NCBI GenBank assembly: GCA_965153455.1
Contig: OZ234499.1
Location: 12,024,271-12,088,270, forward strand
Reading direction: 5' to 3'
DNA: 64,000 nt
Source of the DNA: Sphagnum compactum
Lineage: Eukaryota > Bryophyta > Sphagnopsida > Sphagnales
The position numbers and the translations under genes are program-made. The notes beneath the pieces were generated by a model. The model was not told where the DNA came from. It saw only the letters and a list, made by a program, of their open reading frames with translations, and did no database searches. The first letter of the stretch is position 1. The number at the start of each line of letters is the position of its first letter. Below, in pieces: positions 49,284 through 62,800 of this stretch.

Positions 49284-49290
49284 TTGCCAC
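46230..49290. repeat. Cluster of dispersed palindrome-core repeats
   Basis: At least six copies of a core like TTTAGCCAAATCTGGCTATA occur near 46312, 46754, 47934, 48282, 48466 and 49197, some in reverse. Related copies sit near 56885, 57123 and 57570. Better copies extend over more than 100 bp, with GTGG-AATCATCC before and AATCCTTCTATGT after the core. The core AGCCARATYTGGCT is nearly its own complement. No gene lies in this stretch. Confidence 0.7.
47677..47875 (+). repeat. Solo arm of the 56-kb foldback family
   Basis: About 200 bp match the left arm at 56031-56225 in order and orientation: GTGGCCTTGCCATTTA, TCTTAAGGCAAAA, ATATTTCACCA, AAATCCTTCAAGATAT and CAAGTTTCAACACAAGCC. No inverted partner is seen next to it. 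Confidence 0.75.
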
Positions 49291-49299
49291 TTAGGCTAC

Positions 49300-50200
49300 A
49301 TTAAAAAATTCCTTAAAAAAACATTTGTCCAAATGTTCCCAAACCAAATTGCCACATCCTATTAAAATTTTACTATGGACATCCAAAAGTCAAGACATCC
49401 AATAGGTCAACAACTCATCAAGTGAGACACACCCTTTCAAGACCTTATCATGCCAACCTTAATGCACATTTTATCCTCATTATCAAATTTTGTTTTTGAA
49501 GATGCTCCAATTTAAATACTTATTTCAATACTAAAAAGTAGAGGTTTTGCAAGATGGACTGAATTGCATTTTTTTCTTTTCAAAATCTCAAACTCCCACC
49601 AATGGTTATGAGATATAATATTGCATAAACAATATTTTCATAATTTTCTAAGCATGAAATAAAATAATCACATGCTTTTAAAAGTTCTTAATTTAGGTGG
49701 TTTAATTATGTTCATTAAATTCACTATTACAAATCATGATTTTTTTATAAGAAACAAATTTGGTCAAAAAGATCAAATTGTGACATTTGCCAATTTGACC
49801 AACATTACAAGGAATCATGTCCATATAAACCCATGTGATTGCAATTTGTGTCCAAATCAGCAATTTTTGCAATTTCAATTTTAATTGTGTCCCATGGAAC
49901 CATTGTAAAAATGATTTGTAATTACATATTCGATTACAAAATGATTTTTAAGTTGCAAATGTAATTCTAATAATCTTGTGACTATTATTCATTTGGATCA
50001 AAATGAAGATGAAAAATGTGTTCATATCATCCACAATTAATGATGTCCAACAATAAATGAATTTTATTTTATTTTTGGACTAATATTACAGTTCATAGCT
50101 AATTAGACAAAATGTGACTTCTTGTTCAACTTGAATTATGACTATATATCATAATCAACAATGTATATGTGCTAATGGGTAGCTAACTTATGCATGCAAT
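49300..50200. other. AT-rich intergenic DNA before the LINE remnant
   Basis: Nothing recognised apart from the preceding (AT)n tract (about 49252-49280). A 70-codon frame (49672-49884) could be a remnant of LINE ORF1, but I see no supporting motif. Confidence 0.4.
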
Positions 50201-53200
50201 ATGTCATGTTATTTTAAAAAATCCTTTAAATATACCTTAGGCTTGAAGGGACCCCTAGGTAGGCCCCTAAGTAGATCAAGTAGCCCAAGCAAGCCCTATG
50301 TATGTTACCTAGGTAGGCCTGAAATGACAAGAAAAGTTGTTTTAATCCTAGTTGACTATGATTACCATTTTATTAAATGTAGGTTTTGTTTTGAGCATAA
50401 TACACATAGAATCAAAAAATGTCTTTCCTTGGTGAAGGCTAAGCTAAAAATTCAAAGAAGGGGTGGGAGAGGCAAGAAGAAATTTTTTGTGAAAAGTTTC
50501 AATGGATGTGAAGGCTAAGGGAGGGGAGGTGGGACTCAAGGGAGACATCAACAACAAGCGAGGGGGTGAATAATTGAAAGGTCATGAAATGGGATTTTGC
50601 TAGAAAAAAGTACAACAATGGTGAGATTGATGAGGATGGCTTCATGGTTGTCAAAAGAAAACAAAGGAACATGGCAAATAGAAGTGTGTCTCAACTAATT
50701 TGGATCCCTACACCTCTAACCTTTCTAGTGAAATAGAATTAGTTGCCGACTTGGAGATGTGGAAGGTGCAACAAAGGTGACAAGAACTAAGAGTGGACTA
50801 ATGAAATCTAATAAGGCATTGAATATAACAAAGGAGTTGAAAAAGGGAAACAAGGAAGAGGAATGAGGGAAGACACTTAAAAAGGAGGTAGGTAAGGACT
50901 TGCTAGATGTGTTCTTTCAAGTGAAGTAATTAATAAAATCTTTAAAGGATAAATCTAATACTTTAAGGTTGATGAAGCTAGGAAATGGCACAAACATTGA
51001 CATTAACAAGGTGGGTATGCTATTCTTAAGTTGGGGTTCAATGGTTGAGGCTCAACAAAAATGTAAATTTGACATCTTTTTATGTCAAGTGAAACTCAAT
51101 GCTCATAAAATTGCAAATGACATTCAAGGAGTCTCAAGGAGGCATGTGCCTTATCTAGTAGGGGGTAGGATACACACAAGATGAAGCAAAAGAAAAAGGT
51201 AAACATAGTCTTTTTTTTGTTAAATGAAATGCAATTGTGAATTATATTTCAAAACACGAGGGGGTTCAATGACCCCATGGTAATCCAAAGGTTGTGGAAC
51301 TACTACAAAGACTTATTATTAAGCTTAAAGATTGTACTTCTATAGGAGCATAAATGGTGGGGTGAAAAGGAAAAGAAATTGTGGTCACAATTATGGAAGG
51401 AACTAAATGTTGGTTACATTCTTAAAGATGGTAATCTAAGAGGGGAGGGGTTTATACCTTCATGTTCGAAAAACTAAAAAGATGCAATTGTTAAAAAAGG
51501 TTTAATCATTGACAATAAATTGCACTAGATCAAAGTAACGGGACTTCTTAAAGGCCACACATTGAAGATAACAAATGTCTATGTTCCAAACAACTTACTT
51601 GAATGTTGTTTTTTATGGACAACTTATTTAAATAGACGAAAAAAATTTGTTGCCCCTTGCAAGATTGCAAATGGATATGGGTAGGTCTGAAGAGATTTTT
51701 TTCACCATTAAATTTTTTGTAAGCTTCTCCCATCCCAATTTTTCAACTTGGGATATTTTATCGTGGAAAATCACTTTGGGGTGTAAATGCGTTAAAAGGA
51801 GCCACGAAGTACAAGGTTAAAGTCCTTTCCAAGGATTGCATTTGACATATGGCATTCCTATGTTGGTCAATTTTCCTAATTTCTGCATTTTTCATACCTA
51901 GTTTACAATTATGTTTTGAATATAATTACTTTTTAATATATCTTGGTTCATATCATTTATATATAATGCATTCATGCTCTAAATAACACAAAAATGAATA
52001 ACTTTTGTTGAAAACACATTTTTTACATTCATGATTTTTAGAGTCAAAAGCACATTTGAAAGCTAATTGAAATAAATATGTTCTTGTGCATTTCAAAATG
52101 AGATTTACCAATTTCAAGTGCTTTTATTTTTATAATCATCAATGTTAAGACCCACTTCAATTTTGAGAAGGAATGGTGCACATTTGATAAGGAAAAGTGA
52201 CGTTTGAAAAAAAAACTAAGTTATGATTTGCTTTGAACATGCAAAAGGACTCTTGAAACATTATCAATTTGTATCAAGTTTTGACAATGGAGCTTTATAA
52301 ATAATGGAACTTAAAAAGAAAAATAAATAAAAATCTAATTTATTATGCTCCTCTTGTGATTTTTCCAAGATATAAAATTACAATTTTAAATAGTTGTGAC
52401 ATAGTCTTTGGCTCCTTTTAACATGTTTACACCCTTTGAAGCAAAATGGAAGTGCAATTTCACACAGGACCACAAAAGGAGGGATGGCATTAGGTTGTTA
52501 GCTTAATTCAATAAATTTAATGCACCCAACTCTTGTGGGGCCACATAGAAAGGGTGGTTTTATTGAAAAATATTTTGTTTTGGGGCATGATAACTTGTTG
52601 GACCATTATTTAATGGTCTTCAATTATAATTTAAGTGAAACAAATGAAAGAAGGAGGGGTTTTTATAAAATGAACATCAAGTATTTGGACAATTTAAAAA
52701 TAATAGTAGGAATGATAGAAGTTCAAGAAAGCTTATGTTAAGGGTAGAAATTCCTAAGCTAATTAGTAGGTAGGGTCTACAAGTGTTGTAGACGATAGAC
52801 AACGGTTTAGACAGATGATAACGTCTTTGAAGAACTAAGGATAGTTGGAATCAAGTCAAAGATGAAATGGTTAGAGAAAGGGCAAACAACAACCAAGGAA
52901 TTATTCACAACCATAAGAAAAAGGAGGCCACATTTGTTAGTTTTTAAGTCGAAGGAAAATTATTGAAAAGTGGTGAATATTCAAAAGGGATTAATTAAAT
53001 GCTACAAAAATGTTTTTTGCAAAAGGGACTTATGGGACATGTGTGAAAAAAGCATGGAATTTTTTCATCAAAATCCTTTAAAATAGGATATTTTGAACAC
53101 ACAAAGAACACCCTAACTTGACCCATTGAAGAAAGAGAAATGATGAATGTTGCTAACAAACTAGCCAAAAGGAAGACTCTTAGTCTAAATGGCATTGTAA

Positions 53201-54000
53201 TGGAGTTCTTCCAAAAGATGTTGGGAATACTTGGAAAGGAATACTTGTTGATGGTTCAAGAATCAATTCAAAAAACACGTTTTCCACCTAGAATGATGAA
53301 AGGCTTAATAACTCTTTCAAATAAAGGAGGGGAAATGAAGTCCCTATGAGTGAAAGCATGATAAAGTATATCAAAATAATTAATAAAATGTAATCTAAAT
53401 ATGGTTTAGTCTTTGACACAAGTAAAAGAAAGTAGATTGAAATAAAATTTATATGAAACATGACCTTTCCTTTGAGTTTATACCAAGTTGATTACAAAAT
53501 TTGAAAAACTTTAATATAATAATAATAAGTAACAAATATGTTTGAAATTAGCTAATCAAATTATTTTCAAACATATTTTACATTAAAAGATTGATATATT
53601 ATAATTGTAATATGTGAATTAAAAAAATTTAAATACATTTTATGGGTATATCATGTTGAAGATGGAAAAAATTCAATAATTCATCTACTTTCACATACTT
53701 GTACAAATTTGGAAGCTTAAAAAAAAAAAAAAAAAAAACCCTAAACCTTAAATATATACTTAAATGCATAGTAAATAGGTGATTTTTCAACATCATTGTA
53801 GAAAAGTTAAAAATTATCCTCACATTAATCATTGAATAAATAATATTTTTATTTTTAATACATTAAAATAAAAAAATTTAGCTTACTCTATAATGCTTAC
53901 ACCCCTCTCAAATTGGAGACCAATAACCCTCCTTAATGTAGGGTTTGCAAAATCCTTGTAGCTTAGGCTCAGCTGAAAAATCTATCTATGAAGCAAAGGT
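50201..54000 (+). mobile_element. Degraded L1-like LINE retrotransposon
   Basis: Pieces appear in the order expected of a plant L1. Near 50330-50490 is an ORF1-type knuckle with CRFC and KCLSL; DGFMVVKRKQ follows near 50630. The endonuclease start NTRGFNDP...IVLL-EHKW is near 51255-51365, with the expected Gln of QEHK replaced by TAG. NVYVPN is near 51570, and LDHYLMVFNYNLS near 52590 replaces SDH. The reverse transcriptase entry NGIVMEFFQKM...GLITLSNKGGE is at 53128-53346, and SNWRPITLLNV at about 53909-53945. Many stops and frameshifts make it inactive. The distance between NVYVPN and LDHY is far too long, so an insertion probably lies between them. No poly(A) tail was located. Confidence 0.8.
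53347..53905. mobile_element. AT-rich insertion splitting the LINE reverse transcriptase
   Basis: The coding match stops after NKGGEMKSL and resumes about 560 bp later at LSNWRPITLLN, a place where L1 proteins are continuous. The inserted DNA is very AT-rich and includes a run of 20 A (53719-53738). No terminal repeats or target duplication could be fixed, so the class is unknown. Confidence 0.55.
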
Positions 54001-54009
54001 CGTTTGTTT

Positions 54010-56030
54010 ACGGTTCATGCCACACTCTTGGTATCATCGGAAAGCTCCTGACGAATAGGGGTGCACCAACTTGGTTTGAGACTGAACTTGGTTTGAGACT
54101 GTTTGGAGCTATGGTGTGGAAGCTATTGATTATTGAACCATTTTCTCCATGAAAATCAAATAGAATTGAAACTGAAAACTGTATTGGAATTTGAGGGCAA
54201 TCTCGGGTTGAGCTCCACCCAGTGGGGGTTTCTTCCTCTCGGATTCATTTGAAACAATATATTCTTCATGTTCATGTAAAATAGTTTGAACAATATTAAG
54301 TTTCTTTTATTTGTTCCACCCAACAAAAAAAAAAACACCATGGTTGATGATCAAAGCACAGATGGTACATAAACAATAGATACTATTATACTAGAGATTC
54401 AAATTTAATAGGCTAGAGGTGGATTATTGTAGTCTGGTGATCTGTGTAGATGGGACCAAACTTAAAATCATCAGTGGCATCCAGAACAAGTTCTCCAGAC
54501 TCCAGACTCCAACCTGATAAGAACCTGAGACTTAATGTCACCCTAAAGTCTTTACCTTATGAAATGATTCAGTTCATTAATCAATCCATAAATGACTAGA
54601 AATAGCAACCTCAAGTACCTGGCATTGACCTTGGTTCACACTCAATGGGAAAGACATGATTCTGTACGTAAATCAAGGTTAATGTGTTGAAGTACTACAC
54701 TTCATAAATAAAAGAGCTCCTGAAGATTCTAGCAGGTCTCTCTTAATGGGTTGTTGATATATTGTATGTTTCAAGTGATCAAGTGTGTTTTGTTGATTTC
54801 TGACTTGCAAATTTTCCTTCATATAATATCAAACTAGCGTTTCCTAGCTACAAAAAACACAGTTTTTTTAAAGAAAAATAATACCATTTTTAATTCAATT
54901 GGTGTGATGGCGTCTCAGGGTCTCAGGTTCTTTACACTTATTTGCAAAGAGTTTCCTTTCATTTCTTGTGTAGAGATGAATATGGTGAATATATATATAC
55001 TGAAGTTTTGCATGAATTGACAAAAAAGATGAATGGGTGAAGAAGGGCAGACAATGAATTTTTTTTAAAAAAAACAGGCAGTACTTCTGTAGTGCCTGCA
55101 TTTAGGACCCTTGGTTGATTAACATCTCCCAGTTGGGAAGGGTTGGGAGCTCAAATCCCAGCTGCATCCCCTTCCCCTCAAGCTCTGTGAGGGAGGAGAG
55201 TCAGCTACCCTGGTGGTTACAAGTTGAGGCTCTATCCACAGAGTTAACAATACCACAAAACTATTTGTGTTTGCCCCATGCATGCTTGGTAAAACCTGAA
55301 ATCATACATGCATTTTTACTATCTTCAATAAGGCCTTATTAAATATTAATCAAAGCCTTAATTTTAAAAAATTATACTAAAGTTTTAGTTTAAATCAACA
55401 TGTTTTATTTTAATCAATTCTTGCACAATCTTTCAAATCAAATTTTTAAGATCTCATTTTAATAAGATTTAAAGGAATTTAAGCTAATCATTTGTATGTT
55501 TATTAAACAAATTTCATTTTTTAAATTAGTCATATGAATTGTTTTTTAGTTACCCAACATTCATATTTTGAGAAGAAACCCAACAAGTAGTAGATAAGTA
55601 GACTTCAAAACAACCCATCAATTGGATGGGTGCACCCAAAACTTACACATGCGCGTCCACTAGCTTGGGGCAATACAAAAATTGCACAGTTTTGTGAACT
55701 TAGCATTTTGTCTCAAAGTGGACTTGGCAAAGAGGAAGAGTCAAATTTGGAAAAATATCAAATTCACAAAAATTGAACTTAAGCAAAAGAACAGAGCAAA
55801 CAGTATTATTCCATACTGCATATTCCAACAGCTGTAAACTCTCAAGGATGCATGGCAAACAAATTCCAGGAAGCTTTGGGTGTGCATGGAACTTCTTCAT
55901 TTTGGCATTTTGCGAAAAAGGAAAAAGTATGACAAACTCTGAATTCATTGATTAGAACATGCAGTCAAGGTGGATGGGGGGGAGGGGTAGTCTGGAGTCT
56001 AGACACTCTCTCAGATACAGAATAAAAAGT
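54010..56030. other. Intergenic DNA, no gene recognised
   Basis: Begins with a short copy of the retroelement-type phrase also found near 36.2 kb. A tRNA-like look at 55120-55165 was examined and rejected. Remaining frames are short. Confidence 0.45.
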
Positions 56031-56835
56031 GTGTCACATGTGGCCTTGCCATTTACATTAAAAAAGTATCTTAAGGCAAAAAAAGAATTATGAAAACTCA
56101 AAATATTTCACCACACAAAAATTTATAATCTTTAAAAAATCCTCTAAAAGAAACTAAAATCCTTCAAGATATTATAACTCTATAACTAGTCTCAAGTTTC
56201 AACACAAGCCAAAATATCATCTTTCAAAAATCCTCATATCAAAATAGACGTATTATTTATTATTATGTAGAGGCCAAAATCCTTTAAGCTACTATACTCT
56301 ATAATGAATCTCAACACAACATCCTTGCCTTGGTAGGCAAAGCCAATAAAAAGAGCTCCAGACTCCAGTTCTGAAAGTTGACCAACACTTCACTTTGTGC
56401 TGGCAAATTGAAAGCACCGTCAAAACTGTAAACCTACTTCCTGAAAGGAATATAATTAATTTACTAGACTCTTCACTCTCAAGACTCATCTAAGTGTTCA
56501 TAAGTGTTTTTCTCTTTTTTTTCCAATTTTTTGGGCTTTGCCTACCTAGGCAAGGATATTGTGTTTAAATTCATTGTAGAGTATAGTAGCTTAATGGATT
56601 TTGGCTCCCATGTAATAGGTCCATTTTTATATGAGGATTTCTGAAAGATCATATTCCGGTTTGTGTTGAAACTTGAGATTAGTTATAGAGTTATAATAAC
56701 TTGAAGGATTTTGGTTTCTTTTAGAGGATTTTTTGAAGATTATAATTTTTGCATGGTGAAATATTTGAGTTTTCAAAATTCTTCTTTTGCCTCAAGATAC
56801 TTTTTAATGTAAATGGCAAGGCCTCAGTGTGACAC
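56031..56835. mobile_element. Foldback element with ~310-bp inverted arms
   Basis: Left arm 56031-56344 and right arm 56533-56835 are inverted copies around a spacer of about 188 bp. Outer ends read GTGTCACATGTGGCCTTGCC and, in complement, GTGTCACACTGAGGCCTTGCC-like sequence. Inner ends carry CCTTGCCTTGGTAGGCAAAGCC, which is itself a small palindrome. A single arm of the same family is at 47677-47875. No coding capacity. Confidence 0.8.
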
Positions 56836-56842
56836 AACCCTT

Positions 56843-59800
56843 GTTAATTTAGCCAAGTGGCAATCATCCAGAAGTCTAGAATTTAACCAAATTTGGCTAT
56901 AAATCAGATATGAATGTATTAAAATATAAGGATCCTTCTATATTCTTAGCTGTCAAGTGGAAGTCATCTTTAAAATATGGCTATTTGAAAATCTGTTTTT
57001 CTCAAAATCGGGCTAATTTCGAACATATTTTTCCATAAAAAATCCTTTGTATAGGTCAAAACAAGTTTTTTAAAAAATTGTGTGATGTAGTCACACTGGT
57101 GATCATCCACAAGAGCAAGTTAGCCAAATTTGACTACAGCCCAGAGAGGTGAGTATAATAAAACTTTAAGAATCCTCCTATATTTTGGCAACAAGTTAGA
57201 ACCAATTTGATGGGCAATTTCAGAATTTTTTCCATCAAAATCTAAAGGCTTTGGCTCATTTTTTCAACAAGAATCCTTTGTACCCTGTTGCCATGGATTA
57301 ATATTTTTCCAGAGTGTGAAAATTCACCAAAAGAAAAGTCTTGGTCAAGATCAGCATTTTTTAATGAGGCAAATTTCTGCCATTTTTCTAAAAAAATGGC
57401 CCGGCAACATCAGCAAAGGATTTTTTATCTTTTTTAAATGACCTCAATTTGCCATATTTTGATGAAATAAAATAAAATTGCCAGATTTCTACCAAGGTTA
57501 GTGTCTAGTAGGTAGCCATAGTATAGAAGGATTTTGAAAAACAAATATTGTGAGATGTGCTTTCTAGCCAATTGTGGCTAAAATCTTGTTATTAATGATT
57601 GCCAAGCTGGAAAATTTTGGAAATTAAAGTAGTCATCAAAAAAACCCACTAGTCAAGATCATATTTTTCAGGTCAAAATTTGACCAAAAAAATTGCCAAA
57701 AAAATAAATTCTCTGGAGTTTGTCCAGCTGAAGCCAGCAAATGAATGAGGCTGTGAAAAACAAAGAACAACTTGGAACTTGGAAGTTCGAATGTGTACTT
57801 TGATGAACCAATTTGCACGGCCATGGACTGATCAAAAACTCTAGCAAGCTATCATGTTGGAAGGGAAGCAGCAATTTGTCTCTGCTGCTTGTCATACTGT
57901 GATTCCCTTTTGGTTCTGACCCTCCACAACACCAAGAATCCTTCTTCCAGTTTGGAAACCCATCATGAAACCCATCAAAACAAACAAAAAAATCTGTGTC
58001 GGGGTACTTAGAATTCAGAACAAAGCTGGCTAAGATGTTTAGAAAAATTCTTGACATGTGACTTCTTCTTAACTCTTTGGCAAACTTACTGGTGAACTTA
58101 TTAGCACACTTATAAAATGTTGGTGCATTCAAACTTGGTGTTAGGGACTCTTGTGTTGAATCCCCTGACAGCATGCTAATCATTTAGGACTTAAACATAC
58201 TTACCATGAAGACTTTTATGTTAAGTTAACAATCACTTAACATTCAGCTAGCACCCATTTCGCCACCTAGGATGCCAATTAGATTTTCGTTTAACACTGA
58301 CTTAACATCAAGTGTGAATGCACCATTATAATTAGTGAGACTATTGTCAAAATTATGAAATATTCAAACTGGAGCTACCAGAACCCTAAAATAAATTATT
58401 TCGACAAGATGTCGTGAGCTACTACATTGACATCTACGCATATTGTTGGCAACACACACCACACAAATCCAATAAAAACAGAATACCCAAATAATGCATC
58501 AACCCAAATAGTTTAGACTTAATCTTACAACTATTTAATAACTCCTGACAAAGATTTATTGAACTTGAGTTGTAGATACGATATATCAATACCAATAATA
58601 TGCATTATATATATACATGCTGGAACAACCTACATACATGGGTTACTTCAATCAGTTTGGTATATATTTATTTATTTTTTCAGTGGTTGCCTCACATAAC
58701 ATAGCAACTTCCATTTCGTATTTCATTTTTGCAGATTACCCATAATATATCAAGACGAGACTAGCATGCCATATACTTGATACGGACCAACACTCAGGAC
58801 CATACCCTTGTCAGTAATAATTTATTCATGGCTCATGAATCAATTATTACTAAATTACCGTACTGTGTGTACTGGACACTAACCGTAGCTTTACAGGTAG
58901 CATGGATGTAAATGACAGGATTCACGATGAAAGCTTATGTGCTTGTCTTTGAATTTTTTTTAATTTGTCATCTACTCTTTGATGGTGCACTTGTGGGTGG
59001 GTACAAAATTTGTGGTGGCATGTGTTTTGAGTTGCCCCATTGATGAGGTGAAAAGTTTTCATGAGTTGTGACCAAGGTCCACTCCCTTGCCCAGAATTCA
59101 TGAAGAAAACACTGATAAAGGAGGTAGGTGATTGGTAGGAGTTTGCAACAGAGTTGAGTCTGATTTCAAACACAGCTTGCAGGCCCACATTTTTCCTGAC
59201 ACCAATTCTGAGGATGTTACTCCCTTCTCTCATCATGTGCTTCTAAGAATATGGCTTAGGGTTTAGGGTTCTATAATGATTGTCCTTCTAACCACATGGT
59301 TATTATAACTTCATTGTAAGTCAATCAGTGATTGGAATATTATCAGCAATTTTTCTTTCTCTTTTTGGGCAAATTTTTGCACTGTGGTGCCCAAAAAATT
59401 GGAATTTTTTTTTTAAGTGTAAAATTTGAAAAAAAAAATAGTTATTGCTAAAATTTTGAAAAAAAATTCACGGAACTTTAGGAACCACAAAATTGAAAAA
59501 TTATGAAAAAAAAAAAAAAAAAATTAATAAAAAATACCTTGGTCAACACTGGTTGCAAGGACTTTATGGGGCTGGTATGCTGGTATGACCTGAGGCAATA
59601 CCAGCCAAAGTGCCCTCTGTATCTAAGTACCATCTTTGGTAGGGACTAGGCACCTGAGGTAATACCAGCCTTGAACCAATAATACTTGCCTCAACATACT
59701 AGCCAAAAATCAGCCTTGGACCCGATAGCAGGACCATGCTAGTATCAAAGCTTTTAACAGGACCCAATGTCGAGGACCAGGCCGGTATGTTCACAAGTCG

Positions 59801-62800
59801 ATACTTGGCGAGCACTCGCATTCACACGATACAATATCTGAAACGAACTTTAAGGAGGGGAGAGAGTGCAGGAGATGTACAGGGCTCCAACACATGTGTT
59901 GCAGTAGAACTTTGACTCACTATTTGTGAAATGAACCCTACTAGCCAACCTTGTGGACATTTAAGCCTGAAAGGAGATATGTGTCAAGAACTCACATGTA
60001 TAAAATGTGATACTGTATGAGTACATCAGTCAATTTGACACTAATAATATTATTTTCAAAAATGTTGAAACTTGCAAAATATATATTTCAGAAAAAAAAA
60101 AAAATTTCTTGAATGAAAATAAAGAATCCAATGGAATATGTCATTTGTCAAAATGGAATCCTCAAAATTAATTGATTAATTATTCTTCAAACATGTGTCA
60201 ATCCAGGCCAAATGAGAACCTTGCAGGGGGCAAAGTTGGCCGGGCCCTATACTATGGTATATAGCAGTGTTTGGTGGGTACCCAGTTTGGTCGGTGATAA
60301 CCAGTTTGAAGAATAATTAATCCCCAGTTCCAATTTGGTTTATTCACTGAAACCAGAACTGCTAGAGTCGAAATCAAAACTATTTAAGAATTGGGAACTA
60401 AGTTCTTCCAGTGACTTTTTTTTCTGGTGATTTTTTGCCATTTTGTGGGGGGAAGGAAGAAAAAAAGGACCCCCAGAACATGGTTGAAAGTATTTTTTGA
60501 AAAATATCCAAAACTCTCATCAGATTTCTAAGTAGAAAGTTGTGATATCACCCCAAAAATTGGAAGATTTAGGCAAATTTATCAGCCCTTTGTGTTTGTT
60601 TTGTCTGTTTTGGAAGAACCAGACCCAGAATTACTCTACTTTACTTTGTAGAACCTCCGAGAACCAGGGGTTCTCAAAGAACTGCTGATATTGCACCTGG
60701 ATCCACCTTGACACTTTTTGCGCCCTCATCTTTGTTCTCGCACCTTTCTAAACATCTATACTATCTGCACATGGAAAATGACGCGCCAATGAGCTTCAGC
60801 ATTCAGATTCATCTTGTAATCTAGGGCTAATCCCGACTTCTAAACAGGTGAAACTAAAACCCATTGTGAACTTCCCAAGTGGTCCAAGGCCTTGTCGCCC
60901 GAGATTCCCATCTTCTGATTTGACAATACTCATAAGTCAAATACATGCCGACGAGTAAGAGTTCGAGAAACGAGGTTGGAGAGATGTCCAGGGCGCACTA
61001 AATCCCGAGCTAGACAAGTCTGTGTGGGTATATAGTATATACCCAGTAGTGATCAATTTTGGATACTGATTTTTGAGTACATATCTAGAGCTTTCAAGTG
61101 CTTTTCCAAAGTGCAAAAACGTTTGCAAGCGGAAGTCACACAGCTGATAAATTTGCATACTCCACTCTCATGCACTAATTAAAAGCTAAATTTCCACAAG
61201 GAAACATCACAAAGGTTCCATGCATGCTTTAAATTTACGGAAAACTCAAGACTTGCTGCTGTCTGCAGTCTGTAGCTGCATGGCAAAGGTAAAAAAGCTA
61301 TAGACTTATAATATTTCAATGCCCAGGACACAAATTCCAATGAAGCTTCAAAGGATTTGATTTGTCTTCAAACAAGCCACCCAAGATAACAACTTCCATA
61401 TTGTTTCTGATCTTTTTGGAAAAGAGTGCATGCATGCATGCGTTATATGATTCTTCCAGTCCTTATAACATTTTCATTCATTTCAGAACCCTTTTTTTGT
61501 TGTACATCTTTTGTTTTTAACACTTTTTCTTTTTCACCAATCTACAGAGAGAAGAAGCCTTTGAGTCCACCACCCCTAGTAGCAAAAGGCTGTTTGGACA
61601 AGATGCTTCTTCAAAGTCGAAGGAAAGGTGTGTGTGTGTGAACCCCCTCCCTGGATTCCTGAACACACCATAATGAACATAAAAGGGATTTCTTGTTACC
61701 AAGATGCCGTCCATGCCATGCAACTCACATGAGAGGGGAAAGAGGACAAGTTCTCTTTCTTTCTTTTTTGTTTGTTGGGGGGGGGGGGGGGAATCCTTCC
61801 TTGAGCAAAAAGATTGGGGACTGGAGAATATATTTCTCCAATCTCCATCTCAAAATAAGAAACATTTTTTCACAAACCAAAAAAGAAAACTTGTTAGCTA
61901 GCAAGTCCCTTTTTCCTCTCTCCTTTATAATATGGGAAAACACCCTCTTTGGAGTTGGGGCTTCACACTTTCAAATTTTCAACCATGTCAAAATTTCAAT
62001 ATTTCTCCACTAAACTAAAAAAGGGAACTTATTAATTCTAAGATGACAAAAATCCTTATCAAGAGAAGGATTGTTAGAGAGGAAATTGAAGTTATTTTGA
62101 AATGATGGAGATTGGAAAAATATAAACTCAAATTTCCAATCTCTTTGCTTAAGGAGTTTTTTCAATCTTAAAATGAGAAGAAAATAAGACTTGAGAACTA
62201 CTAGACAATTTTATTTCAATATAGAATTCTCATAGCTATTGATAATTGTCAATTTTCAAACAATTTTTTTCAATGTTGGACTAGTATCAACTTGGATATC
62301 AATAGTGGTATCACTGTAACCTAGCAATTAAATTCATATTGTTGAAAATATTACGTTTGAGACCAAGTTGACCCAGTACGAAACATCTATTCTACTACCT
62401 TGACTCATACCAAAGTTGCCTAGTAACAATCATGTGCCTATTGTGATTAATATTCATACACACTTCCATTTCAAGCTTGTTTCCTAAGTATCAATAGAAT
62501 GTGCATAATGGTGAGGATTTTAGATGCAAGTTCAAATATAACTTTAAGCAAGGTGAAATGATTAAGGTGAGGTGAACTTATTTCACTTTTAAAATATCAT
62601 AATAATTTAAGCTATTGAAGTACACCTCATTTTTGTATTAATGTGCAAGCAAGTTGGGAACATCAAAATCAAAATTGTGAAAAACTCAACTTTTGGACCA
62701 TTCCCAACAATAAACTAGAATTGGCTTGGCTTAAACCTAGAATTGGAGGTTTTTATAAAGGTTGAATCTATTGGACTCAGAACCATTGGTCAAAACAATT

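Noticed and set aside
55115-55200. tRNA- or SINE-like A/B-box look
   Set aside because: AGTTGG and GCTCAAATCC resemble the two boxes but lie only about 15 nt apart, and no cloverleaf can be drawn.
57668-58183. 171-codon - frame
   Set aside because: Begins with ATG, but the translation is unassigned, no conserved motif is visible, and it lies in repeat-rich DNA; not enough to call a gene.
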